26,352 nt of DNA from Spirochaetaceae bacterium (GCA_028818385.1 JAPPNY010000249.1:1-26352); one strand, 5' to 3'; positions 8,393 to 16,364 are shown, counted from the stretch's first letter. The notes: a model not told the origin generated them from the sequence alone. Numbers and translations: made by a program.

Positions 8393-8417
8393 ATTTGTCC
8401 TTTACAAAAGGATAAAT
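8393..8417. promoter_or_regulatory. AT-rich inverted repeat upstream of the DUF4143 ATPase
   Basis: Two 11-base arms (8393-8403 and 8407-8417, ATTTGTCCTTT and AAAGGATAAAT) flank the trinucleotide ACA. Ten of eleven positions are complementary in DNA, and the eleventh becomes a G-U pair in RNA. It is strikingly AT-rich against its GC-rich surroundings. No T-run follows, so it is not a standard terminator for the VOC gene. Its position before the ATPase, and the TTTACA hexamer inside it (8401-8406), suggest an operator over a promoter. Confidence 0.55.
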
Positions 8418-8429
8418 ATCACTCATATT
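8401..8429 (+). promoter_or_regulatory. Candidate sigma-70-type promoter for the DUF4143 ATPase
   Basis: TTTACA (8401-8406, five of six to TTGACA) and CATATT (8424-8429, four of six to TATAAT) are separated by exactly 17 bases. Transcription would begin near 8436, a few bases before the GTG at 8442, giving an almost leaderless message. The -35 hexamer lies in the first dyad and the end of the -10 touches the second, which would suit tight repression. This is inference from pattern only. Confidence 0.35.
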
Positions 8430-8448
8430 GTCACTCACGAAGTGACAA
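8428..8448. promoter_or_regulatory. Perfect 8-bp inverted repeat spanning the ATPase start codon
   Basis: TTGTCACT (8428-8435) and AGTGACAA (8441-8448) are perfectly complementary around the five-base spacer CACGA. The right arm contains the GTG start codon at 8442. It could be a repressor site at the transcription start or an RNA hairpin that hides the start codon. Confidence 0.55.
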
Positions 8449-9728
8449 TCTCCAGAGAGATCCTCCGGGCGAAGCTTGACGAGTCGCTCGCGGAACCGTC
8501 CCGGCCTGTAACGCGGCGGGACGTCCGGCTGCCGGGGATCGCCGGCAAGGCGTTCGCGGTCATCGGCGTACGCCGCAGCGGCAAGACCTCGTTTCTTCAC
8601 CAATGCCGCACCGCACGCCTGCGCGCGGGCGCGCGTCCCGAGTCACAACTGCTGCTCCTGCTGGAGGACGAGCGGCTGGCCGGGCTCACCGTCGCAGACC
8701 TGGGCTGGCTGCTGGAGGAGCACGCCCGGCGGTTTCCGGAGCTGCAGGGCGAAGGCGGCGTCACCCTGTACCTGGATGAGGTTCAGAACGTGCCGGGATG
8801 GGAGCGGCTGGTTCGCCGGTTGATCGACATCCGCGGCATGGAAGTGTTCGTGACCGGCTCCTCGGCCAGGCTGCTGAGCCGGGAGGTGGCGACCAGCCTG
8901 CGCGGGCGCGGCATGGAAGTGCTCGTGCACCCGTTCAGCTTTCGCGAGGCGCTGCGCCACACCGGCGAGGTGCCGCCGCCGGAGACGATCGACCGGCGCC
9001 TGCGGCGCTACCTCGCCGAAGGCGGCTTTCCCGAAGCGCAGGGTGTCGAGCCGCAGGATCGCGCCGCGCTGCTGACCGGCTACGTCGACGTGGTGGTGCT
9101 CCGCGACGTCATCGACCGCCACCGGGTGACCAACCCGTTGGCCCTGCGCTGGATGCAGCGGCAGTTGCTGGCCAATCCGGGCGGCCGGTTCTCGGTCCAG
9201 AAGCAGTACGACACGCTGCGCTCGCAAGGGGTGCGAGTCGGCAAGGACACCCTGCACGCCTACCTGGGCTACCTGGAGGACGCCTTCCTGGTGCGCACCG
9301 TCTCCCTGCACTCGCCTTCCGAGCGGCGGCGCATGGTCCATGCGCGCAAGGCGTATCCCGTGGACCCGGGCCTGATCGAGCTGTTCGCGACGAGCGGCCG
9401 CAGCCACGACGGACGCGCCCTCGAGACCGCCGTCCTGCTGGAGCTGGAGCGGCGCGGCTGGGAGGTGTCGTACGTGCGGACGACGGAAGGGTGGGAGGTC
9501 GATTTCTTCGCGTACCGCGCGGGGGAGCGGCCCCAATTGGTGCAGGTGTCCCTGGAGACGGCCGAGGACGCGACTTGGGAACGGGAGGTCCGAGCGCTCC
9601 GGTCGGCCGGTGAGGCGTACCCGGATGCCCGTCTCCTGCTCGTCACGCTCGACTCGTCACCGCCGCGTCGACCGCTGCCGGAGCGCATCACCTGGGTCCC
9701 GGCTGCGCGCTGGCTCCTGGATCGTTGA
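8442..9728 (+). CDS. AAA+ ATPase with C-terminal DUF4143 domain
   Basis: A 428-residue ATPase of the AAA_14/DUF4143 family (COG1373). Walker A is GVRRSGKT (42-49), Walker B is LYLDEVQ (109-115), and a sensor-like segment VTGSSARLL follows at 137-145. The C-terminal third carries the family's restriction-endonuclease-like remnant: ALETAVLLELERRG, WEVDFF and LVQVSLE. The family is abundant and mobile in bacteria and archaea. A role in DNA handling or defence is often suggested but not established. The start is GTG 8442, which sits in the right arm of a perfect inverted repeat. There is no good Shine-Dalgarno sequence, in keeping with a nearly leaderless message. It stands alone between a VOC gene and a PhyH gene with no partner, so it is probably a self-contained acquired module. 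Confidence 0.9.
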   Translation: MTISREILRAKLDESLAEPSRPVTRRDVRLPGIAGKAFAVIGVRRSGKTSFLHQCRTARLRAGARPESQLLLLLEDERLAGLTVADLGWLLEEHARRFPELQGEGGVTLYLDEVQNVPGWERLVRRLIDIRGMEVFVTGSSARLLSREVATSLRGRGMEVLVHPFSFREALRHTGEVPPPETIDRRLRRYLAEGGFPEAQGVEPQDRAALLTGYVDVVVLRDVIDRHRVTNPLALRWMQRQLLANPGGRFSVQKQYDTLRSQGVRVGKDTLHAYLGYLEDAFLVRTVSLHSPSERRRMVHARKAYPVDPGLIELFATSGRSHDGRALETAVLLELERRGWEVSYVRTTEGWEVDFFAYRAGERPQLVQVSLETAEDATWEREVRALRSAGEAYPDARLLLVTLDSSPPRRPLPERITWVPAARWLLDR

Positions 9729-9773
9729 TTCCGTTCCGGAACCGGCGGTACTGTGGCGCGAGGTGAAGTGAGG

Positions 9774-10604
9774 ATGCCACTCGATCGGACCGCCGACATG
9801 ACCGCGTTTCAGGAGCAGGGGTACCTGGTCATTCCCGAGGTGCTCCGATCGGACGACGTGGACGCCGCCCAGCAGGAGATCGAGCGGCTGCACGAGTTTG
9901 CGGCAGGCGAGGAGAGCCCGCCCGGAGAGACGACGTTCCAGTTCGAGCCGCACACCGACGTGCGCTCCGAGCACGGCCGCCCCGTGCTGCGCAAGATCGA
10001 GCGCACCGACCTGGTCTCCGGCCTGTTCGCCGACATGGCCCGCAACCCGCGCATGGTGGCGGTCGTGTCGGAGCTCCTCGGCCCGGAGCTGCTGCTGTTT
10101 CGGTCGACGCTGATGCTGAAGCCGGCGCGCCACGGGTCGCAGCACGGACTACACCAGGACGTGGCCTACTGGCCGCTGGAGCCGCCGGAGCTGGTGACGG
10201 TGAGCATTGCCATCTCGGCAAGCGACGCCGAGAACGGCTGCATCCACGTGATCCCCGGCAGCCACCGCTGGCCGGTCGGCGAGTGGGGGAACATCTCCCG
10301 CCGCGACGACGCCGCGCAGACTGACCGCGAGGACGTCGACCTGTCACAGCTCCGCGACGTACCGCTGGAGGCCGGCAGCGCCGTCCTGTTCCACAGCAAC
10401 ATCGTCCACGGCTCCGGCCCCAACCACTCCGACCGGCCGCGTCACACCGCCCTGTATGCCTACTTCCCGCCCACGGCGCGCTACGCGCCATCCCGTCCCG
10501 ATGCCCCCAGCAAGACATACCCGGTCGTAGCCGGCCTGAACGGGCTGGCCAGCGTCACCCTGGACGTGGGCGAGAGCGCGCTGAGCGTCACACAGCGCCA
10601 GTAG
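9774..10604 (+). CDS. Phytanoyl-CoA dioxygenase (PhyH) family protein
   Basis: A 276-residue Fe(II)/2-oxoglutarate oxygenase. It opens with the family hallmark FQEQGYLVIPEVL. The iron ligands are HQD in GLHQDVAYW (H127, D129) and the distal histidine in NIVHGSGPNHSD (H212), with R223 positioned for 2-oxoglutarate. PGSHRW, common in PhyH proteins, lies between them. ATG 9774 is preferred: GAGGTGAAG lies just upstream, and the in-frame GTG at 9753 would add only seven atypical residues. It is transcribed alone, 45 bases after the ATPase stop, and is unrelated in detail to the other PhyH in the window (different spacing between motifs), so it is not a local duplicate. The substrate is unknown. 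Confidence 0.9.
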   Translation: MPLDRTADMTAFQEQGYLVIPEVLRSDDVDAAQQEIERLHEFAAGEESPPGETTFQFEPHTDVRSEHGRPVLRKIERTDLVSGLFADMARNPRMVAVVSELLGPELLLFRSTLMLKPARHGSQHGLHQDVAYWPLEPPELVTVSIAISASDAENGCIHVIPGSHRWPVGEWGNISRRDDAAQTDREDVDLSQLRDVPLEAGSAVLFHSNIVHGSGPNHSDRPRHTALYAYFPPTARYAPSRPDAPSKTYPVVAGLNGLASVTLDVGESALSVTQRQ

Positions 10605-10698
10605 CGAGTCGCAACACCTACGGGCGTACGCCGCGGAAGCTACGAATCTTCAGTCGGAATCGGTGCCGGGCGGCCCAATCGTCCTTGATGTGGTCCGC

Positions 10699-11136
10699 CT
10701 ACTCGATGCCGAGCAAGCCTTCGTCGATCATGGAGACCGTCAATTCCTGCGTTGTCAGGATGCGAAGCCTCTGATCGGTGCGCCGCGCCTGCACGATCGC
10801 TTGGCGATCGTCGCTGGCCAGCATGAGCCCCCGGTGCACGGCCACCGCGATGGCGGAGCACTCACCGGCTCCCAGGCGTCCCGACGCCGACAACGAGCCG
10901 AAGAGAGACAACTCCGCGGAACTGGTAACGCTCTCCTGCCGGAGAGCGCCGGTGTCGATTGCCGAAGCGTAGCGCCTTCGCTGGTGGGGGTATCGGTCAG
11001 CGACCTCGGCGGCGACATGATCCGTAACGACGAATCCATAGGAGTGGCGGGCAAGGAGATCCAGCCGGTCGATACGGAGGAAGTTCATCAGGACCGACGC
11101 ATCCATCACGATGACTGACGGTTGGCCGTATCCCAC
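10699..11136 (-). CDS. PIN-domain ribonuclease, putative toxin paired with HTH-ImmA
   Basis: A 145-residue PIN-fold protein. The four acidic positions of the active site can be placed: D12 in VMDASVLMNF, E44 in HVAAEV, E92 in LGAGECSAIAVA and D109/D110 in LASDD. The nuclease should therefore be active, probably on RNA. The G-A-G-E-x-x-A-I-x-x-A pattern resembles the stand-alone predicted nuclease group of COG2405 more than classical VapC. GTG 11136 begins nine bases after the stop of the HTH-ImmA gene. An ATG at 11106, directly before DASVL, is an equally reasonable start. As the last gene of its operon, next to a DNA-binding metallo-protease, it looks like the toxin half of a two-gene module with regulator upstream. 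No VapB-type antitoxin is adjacent. Confidence 0.8.
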   Translation of the reverse strand: MGYGQPSVIVMDASVLMNFLRIDRLDLLARHSYGFVVTDHVAAEVADRYPHQRRRYASAIDTGALRQESVTSSAELSLFGSLSASGRLGAGECSAIAVAVHRGLMLASDDRQAIVQARRTDQRLRILTTQELTVSMIDEGLLGIE

Positions 11137-11145
11137 GTAGCCGGA

Positions 11146-12438
11146 TCACTCCCCACGAGCCACCTGGGCGAGATGGAGCAGCGTGTCGCCCTTGATGTTC
11201 AGCGCCCTGCTCAGGTCCAGAACGCGACCGCGGGAGATCTCTTCGCGGCGATATGCCTCGATTGCGAGGTGAGCGACCTCACTGCGGAGTTCGCGGTCCG
11301 GATACCGGGACCGCTCTCGTTCCCCGACATCGCTGAACATCAGGTCCCGAAGGTACTCACGCCCGAAGCCTTCCTGCTCAAGGAGCTTGTGCGAGTCCGG
11401 ATGGGAGAGGTGCCGAAGGCTCTTCACTCGGTAGACGGCTGCCTGGTAGCTCACGCCGAAGTGGTGAGCGAGCATGGCGATGTCCTTGTAGGTGATGCGC
11501 TGCGAGCGGGCGGGTGAGCGCAACTCCGCGTCGGTGTGGCCGCCGCTGGCGACGTCGAAGATCGTCTGCTCCTGGCGACTAGGGAGCCCTTTGTCCAGGC
11601 CTCGCAGCGCATCGAACATGCCGTTCCCTGGCATCAAGAAGGCCGCGGCGAACGCGTTCGCGCGCGTCTCCACCATCTCGGACGAGTTGTCGGTGCTGGA
11701 AACCGCGATGCTCCGGTCTCGGTCCAGCAGGGCATGGGCGTACTCATGGCCGTAGGAGAAGCGCTTACGGCCCCTCGGATGGGATGAATTCACAAGAATC
11801 GCCAGGCCGATGGTCGGGTGCCTCAGAAAGAGCCCAGACATCTTGTCGGGAAGCGGGACTCCTGATGCCCAGATGCCCTGGGCCGCGATCAGTTCGGAGA
11901 TGTCAGGAATCGGGGTCTGGCCGATTCCAAGCCGGCGGCGCTCCTGTTCCGCGGTCCGCTCGCCTTGCGCCACGGCTTCTCCGGCGTTGCGCGGCCCCCG
12001 AACCTCATAGCTCGGCGGCCCCGAGCGAGGCTCGGCGCCCAGCAGGTGCTCTATCCTGACGCCTTCACGGCACAGGTTCACGCAGCGAGCCACCTGTTCG
12101 TCGGTGTCCGGAGCCCGCTCAAGTCCGGGTACCGCGCGTTGCAGGGCGACCAGCAGGTCCTCATCCTCCTCGCGCGTGCCCTCGTGCAGGAAGTCTCCGA
12201 CGGGCCGGAGGTAGAGCTCCGCGAGCTTGGTCAGTTCCAAAGTCGAGACGGAGCGCCTGCCGGCCTCCAGCCCGGTCACGGCGGTTCGCGGCAGCCTCAG
12301 CTCGTCGGCCACCACCTGTTGACTGAGGCCTCTGGCCGTGCGCGCGGAACGCAACCTCCTCCCAAGCTCACGCGCCTCCACCATCGGTCTGATTAAACCG
12401 TGTAGCGTCGAACTACTATTGTCAATCTGTGACATCAT
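11146..12438 (-). CDS. XRE-type HTH / ImmA-IrrE metallo-endopeptidase fusion
   Basis: A 430-residue protein with an N-terminal Cro/CI helix-turn-helix (about residues 24-80, LGRRLRSARTARGLSQQ) fused to an ImmA/IrrE zinc protease domain (COG2856). The zinc motif is HEYAH (231-235), with the third ligand probably E257 in VETRANAFAAAFLMP, the conserved family segment. Such proteins bind DNA and cleave repressors or antitoxins when a signal arrives. The start is ambiguous. ATG 12438 overlaps the methyltransferase stop as ATGA, but the first 18 codons are unusually AT-rich, contain a TTGACA hexamer (minus strand, 12425-12420) and precede a second ATG at 12384 (MVEARELG) where the HTH really begins. 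A promoter inside the overlap region is therefore possible. The PIN nuclease gene follows nine bases downstream. Confidence 0.88.
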   Translation of the reverse strand: MMSQIDNSSSTLHGLIRPMVEARELGRRLRSARTARGLSQQVVADELRLPRTAVTGLEAGRRSVSTLELTKLAELYLRPVGDFLHEGTREEDEDLLVALQRAVPGLERAPDTDEQVARCVNLCREGVRIEHLLGAEPRSGPPSYEVRGPRNAGEAVAQGERTAEQERRRLGIGQTPIPDISELIAAQGIWASGVPLPDKMSGLFLRHPTIGLAILVNSSHPRGRKRFSYGHEYAHALLDRDRSIAVSSTDNSSEMVETRANAFAAAFLMPGNGMFDALRGLDKGLPSRQEQTIFDVASGGHTDAELRSPARSQRITYKDIAMLAHHFGVSYQAAVYRVKSLRHLSHPDSHKLLEQEGFGREYLRDLMFSDVGERERSRYPDRELRSEVAHLAIEAYRREEISRGRVLDLSRALNIKGDTLLHLAQVARGE

Positions 12439-13100
12439 TGGGATGATATTCGGACATCTTCATTGCGCGTCGCGCCCAGCAACTCGGCCGCGGCGTCACG
12501 GTAGCGTTGTCGAGCGAGTCGTAGCGCCGCATCGGTGTCGCCGGACGGGTTACGCAGCGGCTCCAGGGCAGTGATTGCGGCGCCGCGGAAGGTGCGTTTC
12601 ACAGCGTCGTCGATCAACAGGCAGTCCTCGCGCAGGCGTGCGGGATCGACGACCGGGCCGTCCACGAACACCAGGTCGGAGCGTTCGAACGGCGCCTCCT
12701 CCATCGAGTGCACGATGGTGACCAGGTCTGCGACGCCGGCGTCTGCGAACGTCCGCTCGGCGATCCGGCGGTGATGGGCGTCGTGCTCGACGGTGAACAG
12801 ACGTGAGTGCGGAAACGCCTCGGCGATCAGCACCGTTGAGTAGCCGATGCCGGTGCCGGTCTCCAGGATGACCTCGGGCGGGCTCGGGAGCTGTTCGGCC
12901 AGGATCGCCCAGAGCGGGGCGCGGGACGGCGGACTGGGGTATGCCTCGCAGCCGGGGCCGTGCTGCAGGCGGTGGGCGTGGGTCTGCAGGTACAGGTCCC
13001 AGTGCAGGTCGATCTCCGCGCCGAACGCCGCCTCCACCAGCGGGTCGATCCACGGGAGGTAGGAGTCCGCGTTCCACCAGTCCGAGCGCATCGTGATCAT
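12435..13100 (-). CDS. Class I SAM-dependent methyltransferase
   Basis: A 221-residue methyltransferase. The SAM-binding motif I is ILETGTGIGYST (78-89), followed by an acidic ribose-binding residue in FTVEHD (E105) and a motif IV-like FVDGP (D147). This order matches the O-methyltransferase/Methyltransf_24 class, in which the FVDG aspartate binds a metal or the substrate. The N-terminus (RSDWWNADSYLPWIDPL) is not recognised. ATG 13100 overlaps the glycoside-hydrolase-like gene's TGA by four bases, and its own TGA overlaps the next ATG by four bases. It is thus physically locked between a carbohydrate enzyme and a toxin-type module. The substrate is unknown. A much longer open frame extending upstream is antisense noise over the neighbouring gene. 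Confidence 0.82.
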   Translation of the reverse strand: MITMRSDWWNADSYLPWIDPLVEAAFGAEIDLHWDLYLQTHAHRLQHGPGCEAYPSPPSRAPLWAILAEQLPSPPEVILETGTGIGYSTVLIAEAFPHSRLFTVEHDAHHRRIAERTFADAGVADLVTIVHSMEEAPFERSDLVFVDGPVVDPARLREDCLLIDDAVKRTFRGAAITALEPLRNPSGDTDAALRLARQRYRDAAAELLGATRNEDVRISSQ

Positions 13101-15118
13101 CGGCACACCAGCATGCCGTGGCCGTCGCTCAGGGTGACGCGCACCGTGGCGTAGCCGTCGCGGTACTCGTGGTCCAGCCGCTCGCCGTGCGGGGCGAGCT
13201 CGACGCGCCGGGGCGGGCGGTCCGTGCGGATGGAGATCGGCTGGTCCACCAGTGGCAGGGCGTCCTCGACGATGTCCAGGTCGCCGCGTCGTTCGCAGGC
13301 GAAGCTCAGCAGGTGCGCGATGGTGGCCGCGCCCTTCCTGACCACGGTGGTTTCCAGCACGCTCGGCGCGTCGGGCGCACGGATCAGCGGGCGAGGGAGC
13401 AGCAAGCCCAGGCAATTGCCGATCAGCCGCCGGTGTTCCGGGACGGCGTGGCGGCCGTAGGCAGCGAACACCGGCGCCGATGCGGTGAGTACCGCTCCAC
13501 CTGCCTCCAGGCGGTTGAGCACGACGGCGGAGTAGCGCGAGAGCCGGCCGGGCGGGGTGTAGGAGTGCCCGGAGAAGCGGTCGTGCGACCGCTCGAAGTA
13601 CGGCTCCACGACGCGCGCCAGCGACCGCGCGCCGCCGGCGGGCACCATGCGAAAGCCGGGCTCGTAGAAAGCGTGGTCGAAGTCGGCCAGCCCGTCCGCC
13701 ACCGCGCGCGCCGGCCTCAGGAACGTGGTGCGGTACGGGCTCGGCCCGTGCGCCTCGATACCCTGCTCGGGCAGCAACGGCGCCCCGTCCGGGCCGAACG
13801 CCGCGGCGCCGCACAGCATCAGGGCGCCACCGGCGGCCACGTAGTCGCGTACCGCCAGGCGGAACGCCTCGTCGACGGGTGTGTTTGAGAGCACGATCAC
13901 CACCGGGTAGCGCTGCAGCCGTGCCGTCGGCGGCACGACGTCGAACTGCAGCCGGAGCTGTTGCAGGACGCACGTGGCGCCGAGTCCCGCCGGCCCCGGG
14001 CGGTCGCCCAGCTCCGGGTCCACCACCACGGCGATCTCGCTCTGCAGGCGGCCGCCCGCCGCGACTTCCTGGCACCGCTCGACGTAGCGGTACGCGTCGC
14101 CGATCAGGTCATAGACGGCGGGGGCGGGGACGCCGCGGGGGTGCAGCAGGTCGCCCACGCCCAGGGTCATCCCCTGGCTCAGGATCTGGCAGCACTCGTA
14201 CTTCAGCGCCGCACGCGGCTTCAGCCCGGCGTTGTCCCCCCAGCTCTTGAAGAAGCGGCCCGTGTGGCTGAGGGTCGGCAGACCCAGCGGCCGGACGAAG
14301 CGGGCCACGTACGGGAAGTAGGCGTAGCCCCAGCCGCCGGTCGGCAGCGCTTCGATCTCGATGTGGCGCAGGAAACGCTTCTCGACGTGCAGGTTGGTCT
14401 TGGGGCGGGAGTTGAACCAGATGCCCAGGTGGTCCGCGCCGCCGGCGGCCGCCTCGACCATGCCGGAAAAGCGCTTCATGTAGGCCAGCGCCACCTCGCG
14501 CGCGTAGCGGTCGCGGTCGGCTTCCGACCGCGGGTCCAGGCGGCGTTTCGCCATGCCGGCCAGCGCCCACTTGGAGATGCTTGGCTGGTCCCAGCACATG
14601 TCCAGGAAGATGCCGTCCACCGGGGCGTAGCGGCGCAGCACCTCCTCGATCAGCTCGGCCAGGTAGTCCTGGTAGGGGCTGGACATGTCCAGGACCTGCC
14701 AGCCGGCGTTGAGCGCTTCCGGCGGGCGCGGGGGAGGATCCGTCGGCAGGCGCTTCACGCGGCGGCCTTCCGTATCGACGGCCACCCACTCCGGATGCTC
14801 GTCGACCGCGTACTCGTTCACCTGTCCCGACAGGTAGATCGGCGCGCGGATGCCGCGCCGGTGCAGGGCGTCGATCTGCGCTCCGGTCAGGTCGAGGTCG
14901 TCGGGGAGGGAAGGGTGGCGGCAGGGGTGCGAGGTGAGGAAGTAGGCGTGGCCGTGATGGCAGAGACCGAACACGGTCACGCTGTCGATGCTCGCCTCGG
15001 CGAATCGCTCGGCGAAGGCGTCCGCGTCGAAGTCGCGCGCCACGTCCGGGATGTGCGGGCCGGTGTGGAAGTCCAGGTGGATGGTTCGGGACGGAAACTC
15101 CTGAATGCGGGAAGGCAC
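13097..15118 (-). CDS. Putative glycoside hydrolase (GHL6 / alpha-amylase-like TIM barrel)
   Basis: A 673-residue protein with the layout of hypothetical glycosyl hydrolase family 6 proteins. The N-terminal TIM barrel begins TIHLDFHTG and contains WVAVDTEGR and the core strand VDGIFLDMCW, where D173 is the likely catalytic residue. A middle flavodoxin-like or glutamine-amidotransferase-like domain resembling the beta-galactosidase trimerisation domain follows (VVIVLSNTPVDE, YVAAGGALMLCG). A C-terminal beta domain (VLNRLEAGGAVLTAS) completes it. No signal peptide is seen, so it is probably cytoplasmic. GTG 15118 is supported by AAGGAG seven bases upstream, overlapping the TAA of the preceding gene. 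The specific sugar is not known; the family has been compared with alpha-L-fucosidases and beta-galactosidases. Its stop overlaps the methyltransferase start. Confidence 0.65.
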   Translation of the reverse strand: MPSRIQEFPSRTIHLDFHTGPHIPDVARDFDADAFAERFAEASIDSVTVFGLCHHGHAYFLTSHPCRHPSLPDDLDLTGAQIDALHRRGIRAPIYLSGQVNEYAVDEHPEWVAVDTEGRRVKRLPTDPPPRPPEALNAGWQVLDMSSPYQDYLAELIEEVLRRYAPVDGIFLDMCWDQPSISKWALAGMAKRRLDPRSEADRDRYAREVALAYMKRFSGMVEAAAGGADHLGIWFNSRPKTNLHVEKRFLRHIEIEALPTGGWGYAYFPYVARFVRPLGLPTLSHTGRFFKSWGDNAGLKPRAALKYECCQILSQGMTLGVGDLLHPRGVPAPAVYDLIGDAYRYVERCQEVAAGGRLQSEIAVVVDPELGDRPGPAGLGATCVLQQLRLQFDVVPPTARLQRYPVVIVLSNTPVDEAFRLAVRDYVAAGGALMLCGAAAFGPDGAPLLPEQGIEAHGPSPYRTTFLRPARAVADGLADFDHAFYEPGFRMVPAGGARSLARVVEPYFERSHDRFSGHSYTPPGRLSRYSAVVLNRLEAGGAVLTASAPVFAAYGRHAVPEHRRLIGNCLGLLLPRPLIRAPDAPSVLETTVVRKGAATIAHLLSFACERRGDLDIVEDALPLVDQPISIRTDRPPRRVELAPHGERLDHEYRDGYATVRVTLSDGHGMLVCR

Positions 15119-15129
15119 GATCTATCTCC

Positions 15130-16323
15130 TTATGGGGTCGAGGTCAATCGCTTCTCCAGCGGCGTGCGGAAGCGAGGTGTGATCACCGTGCCGGCCAGCC
15201 ATGCTCGCAATCGTTCGGCCTCGGCGGCGATCGATCCTTGTATACTTGGTAAGACCGGATCGAGGAGTTCGACGGCGATCGTGCCGTCCGCGCGCTGCGC
15301 CCAGCCGCCGACGATGCGGCCGTCGGCCCAGACGGTGGGACCGGCGTTGCCGTTGCGATCGAACAGCAGCTCCTGGTGGTCGCCCAGGTACCAGGAGCGC
15401 TCCTTCCAGCCCATGACCGTCGGGTCCAGGGCCGGCAACAGCGCCACCCAGCCGTCCGGCTGCGCCACGGGTTCCAGGTCCTCCGCAAGCACGTAGCCGG
15501 TGCCGGCCTCCAGCTCGACCTCGACCGCGCCGGCCGCCGCCAGCGCCCGGCGGGTCTGGCGCTGCGACCACCCGGTCCACCATGCGAGGTCCGTCAGGGT
15601 GCCCGGTCCGAACGCGGTCAGCCAGCGGCGTACCAGCTCCGTGCGGGCCTCCTCGGGCTCCAGGGCCGGCAGGCCTCCGTCGAGCCAGTCGGCGGTTGCC
15701 GCCCACCGGTACTGGCTGGAGATCCACGTGCCGCGCGGCCGCCCTCGGACGATGCGCGCCTCCGTTGCCAGCAGGAACAGCAGTCGCGTGGACAGACCCA
15801 CCGTCCCGGCCCACGTGCGGCCCTCGCCGAAGCTGAGCCGTGCCGTGAGCTCGGGCACGGCGGCGGCGAGCTCCTTGGCGGTGGCCTGACCCCGCTCGCC
15901 GAGTGCCGAGAGCGTCCGCTGCATCACCCTCGATAACCACCGGTCGGGGTGCGGATCGATCCCCTGATCGCCGATCAGCTTGAGCAGCCGGCGCCGTTCG
16001 GCCGGCGCCAGCGCGCGCGTGCAGGCCGCGTCGATCACCGCGGCCAGCTCGCGCGGCACGACGAACATGGTGCGGCGCATCCCCAGCAGGCGCACGAGCG
16101 AGCGCCGCTCGTAGAGCGCCTCCTCCAGATCGGCGACCTCGAAGCCTTCCACGCGGCTCCAAGCGCTCAGATACACGCTGACCGGGTCGCTGGAATGCAG
16201 TCCAACCAGATCTGCCGCCGCCGTCGGGACGTCCGGCACCGGAGCGGCCAAGTGGTGGCGCGTGGCCAAGCGGGCGCGCCGCTCGGCCACGTCGATCCGT
16301 CGCCGCGGGGCGGTGGGAGCCAT
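15130..16323 (-). CDS. Winged-helix DNA-binding protein, AlkZ/YcaQ-like (HTH_42)
   Basis: A 397-residue protein of the HTH_42/AlkZ superfamily, whose best-studied members are DNA glycosylases that unhook interstrand crosslinks or remove bulky alkylated bases. Recognisable segments are RRRIDVAERRARLA, DLVGLHSSDPVSVYLS, RRTMFVVP, TWAGTVGLSTRLLFLL, WLTAFGPGTLTDLAWW and the C-terminal ALDPTVMGWKERSWYL. This pattern is characteristic of the actinobacterial-type winged-helix DNA-binding domain proteins. The catalytic Q-x-Q/D motif cannot be assigned with certainty. ATG 16323 starts MAPTAPRRRID. Longer in-frame starts would overlap the divergent phd gene. It heads the minus-strand string and shares a 58-base divergent promoter region with phd. 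Members are often found near natural-product genes; no such cluster is evident here. Confidence 0.83.
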   Translation of the reverse strand: MAPTAPRRRIDVAERRARLATRHHLAAPVPDVPTAAADLVGLHSSDPVSVYLSAWSRVEGFEVADLEEALYERRSLVRLLGMRRTMFVVPRELAAVIDAACTRALAPAERRRLLKLIGDQGIDPHPDRWLSRVMQRTLSALGERGQATAKELAAAVPELTARLSFGEGRTWAGTVGLSTRLLFLLATEARIVRGRPRGTWISSQYRWAATADWLDGGLPALEPEEARTELVRRWLTAFGPGTLTDLAWWTGWSQRQTRRALAAAGAVEVELEAGTGYVLAEDLEPVAQPDGWVALLPALDPTVMGWKERSWYLGDHQELLFDRNGNAGPTVWADGRIVGGWAQRADGTIAVELLDPVLPSIQGSIAAEAERLRAWLAGTVITPRFRTPLEKRLTSTP

Positions 16324-16364
16324 CGCCCCGCATGGTAGCCTGGAGGGTGCCAATGGTTTCGCAC

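Noticed and set aside
8393..8417. The AT-rich dyad as a Rho-independent terminator of the VOC gene
   Set aside because: The stem is AT-rich and no T-run follows on the plus strand. An operator or promoter element fits better.
13101..14075. Upstream extension of the methyltransferase reading frame
   Set aside because: The extra residues are Arg/Ala/Pro/Gly-rich without motifs and lie over the glycoside-hydrolase-like gene. The ATG at 13100 with its ATGA overlap explains the start.
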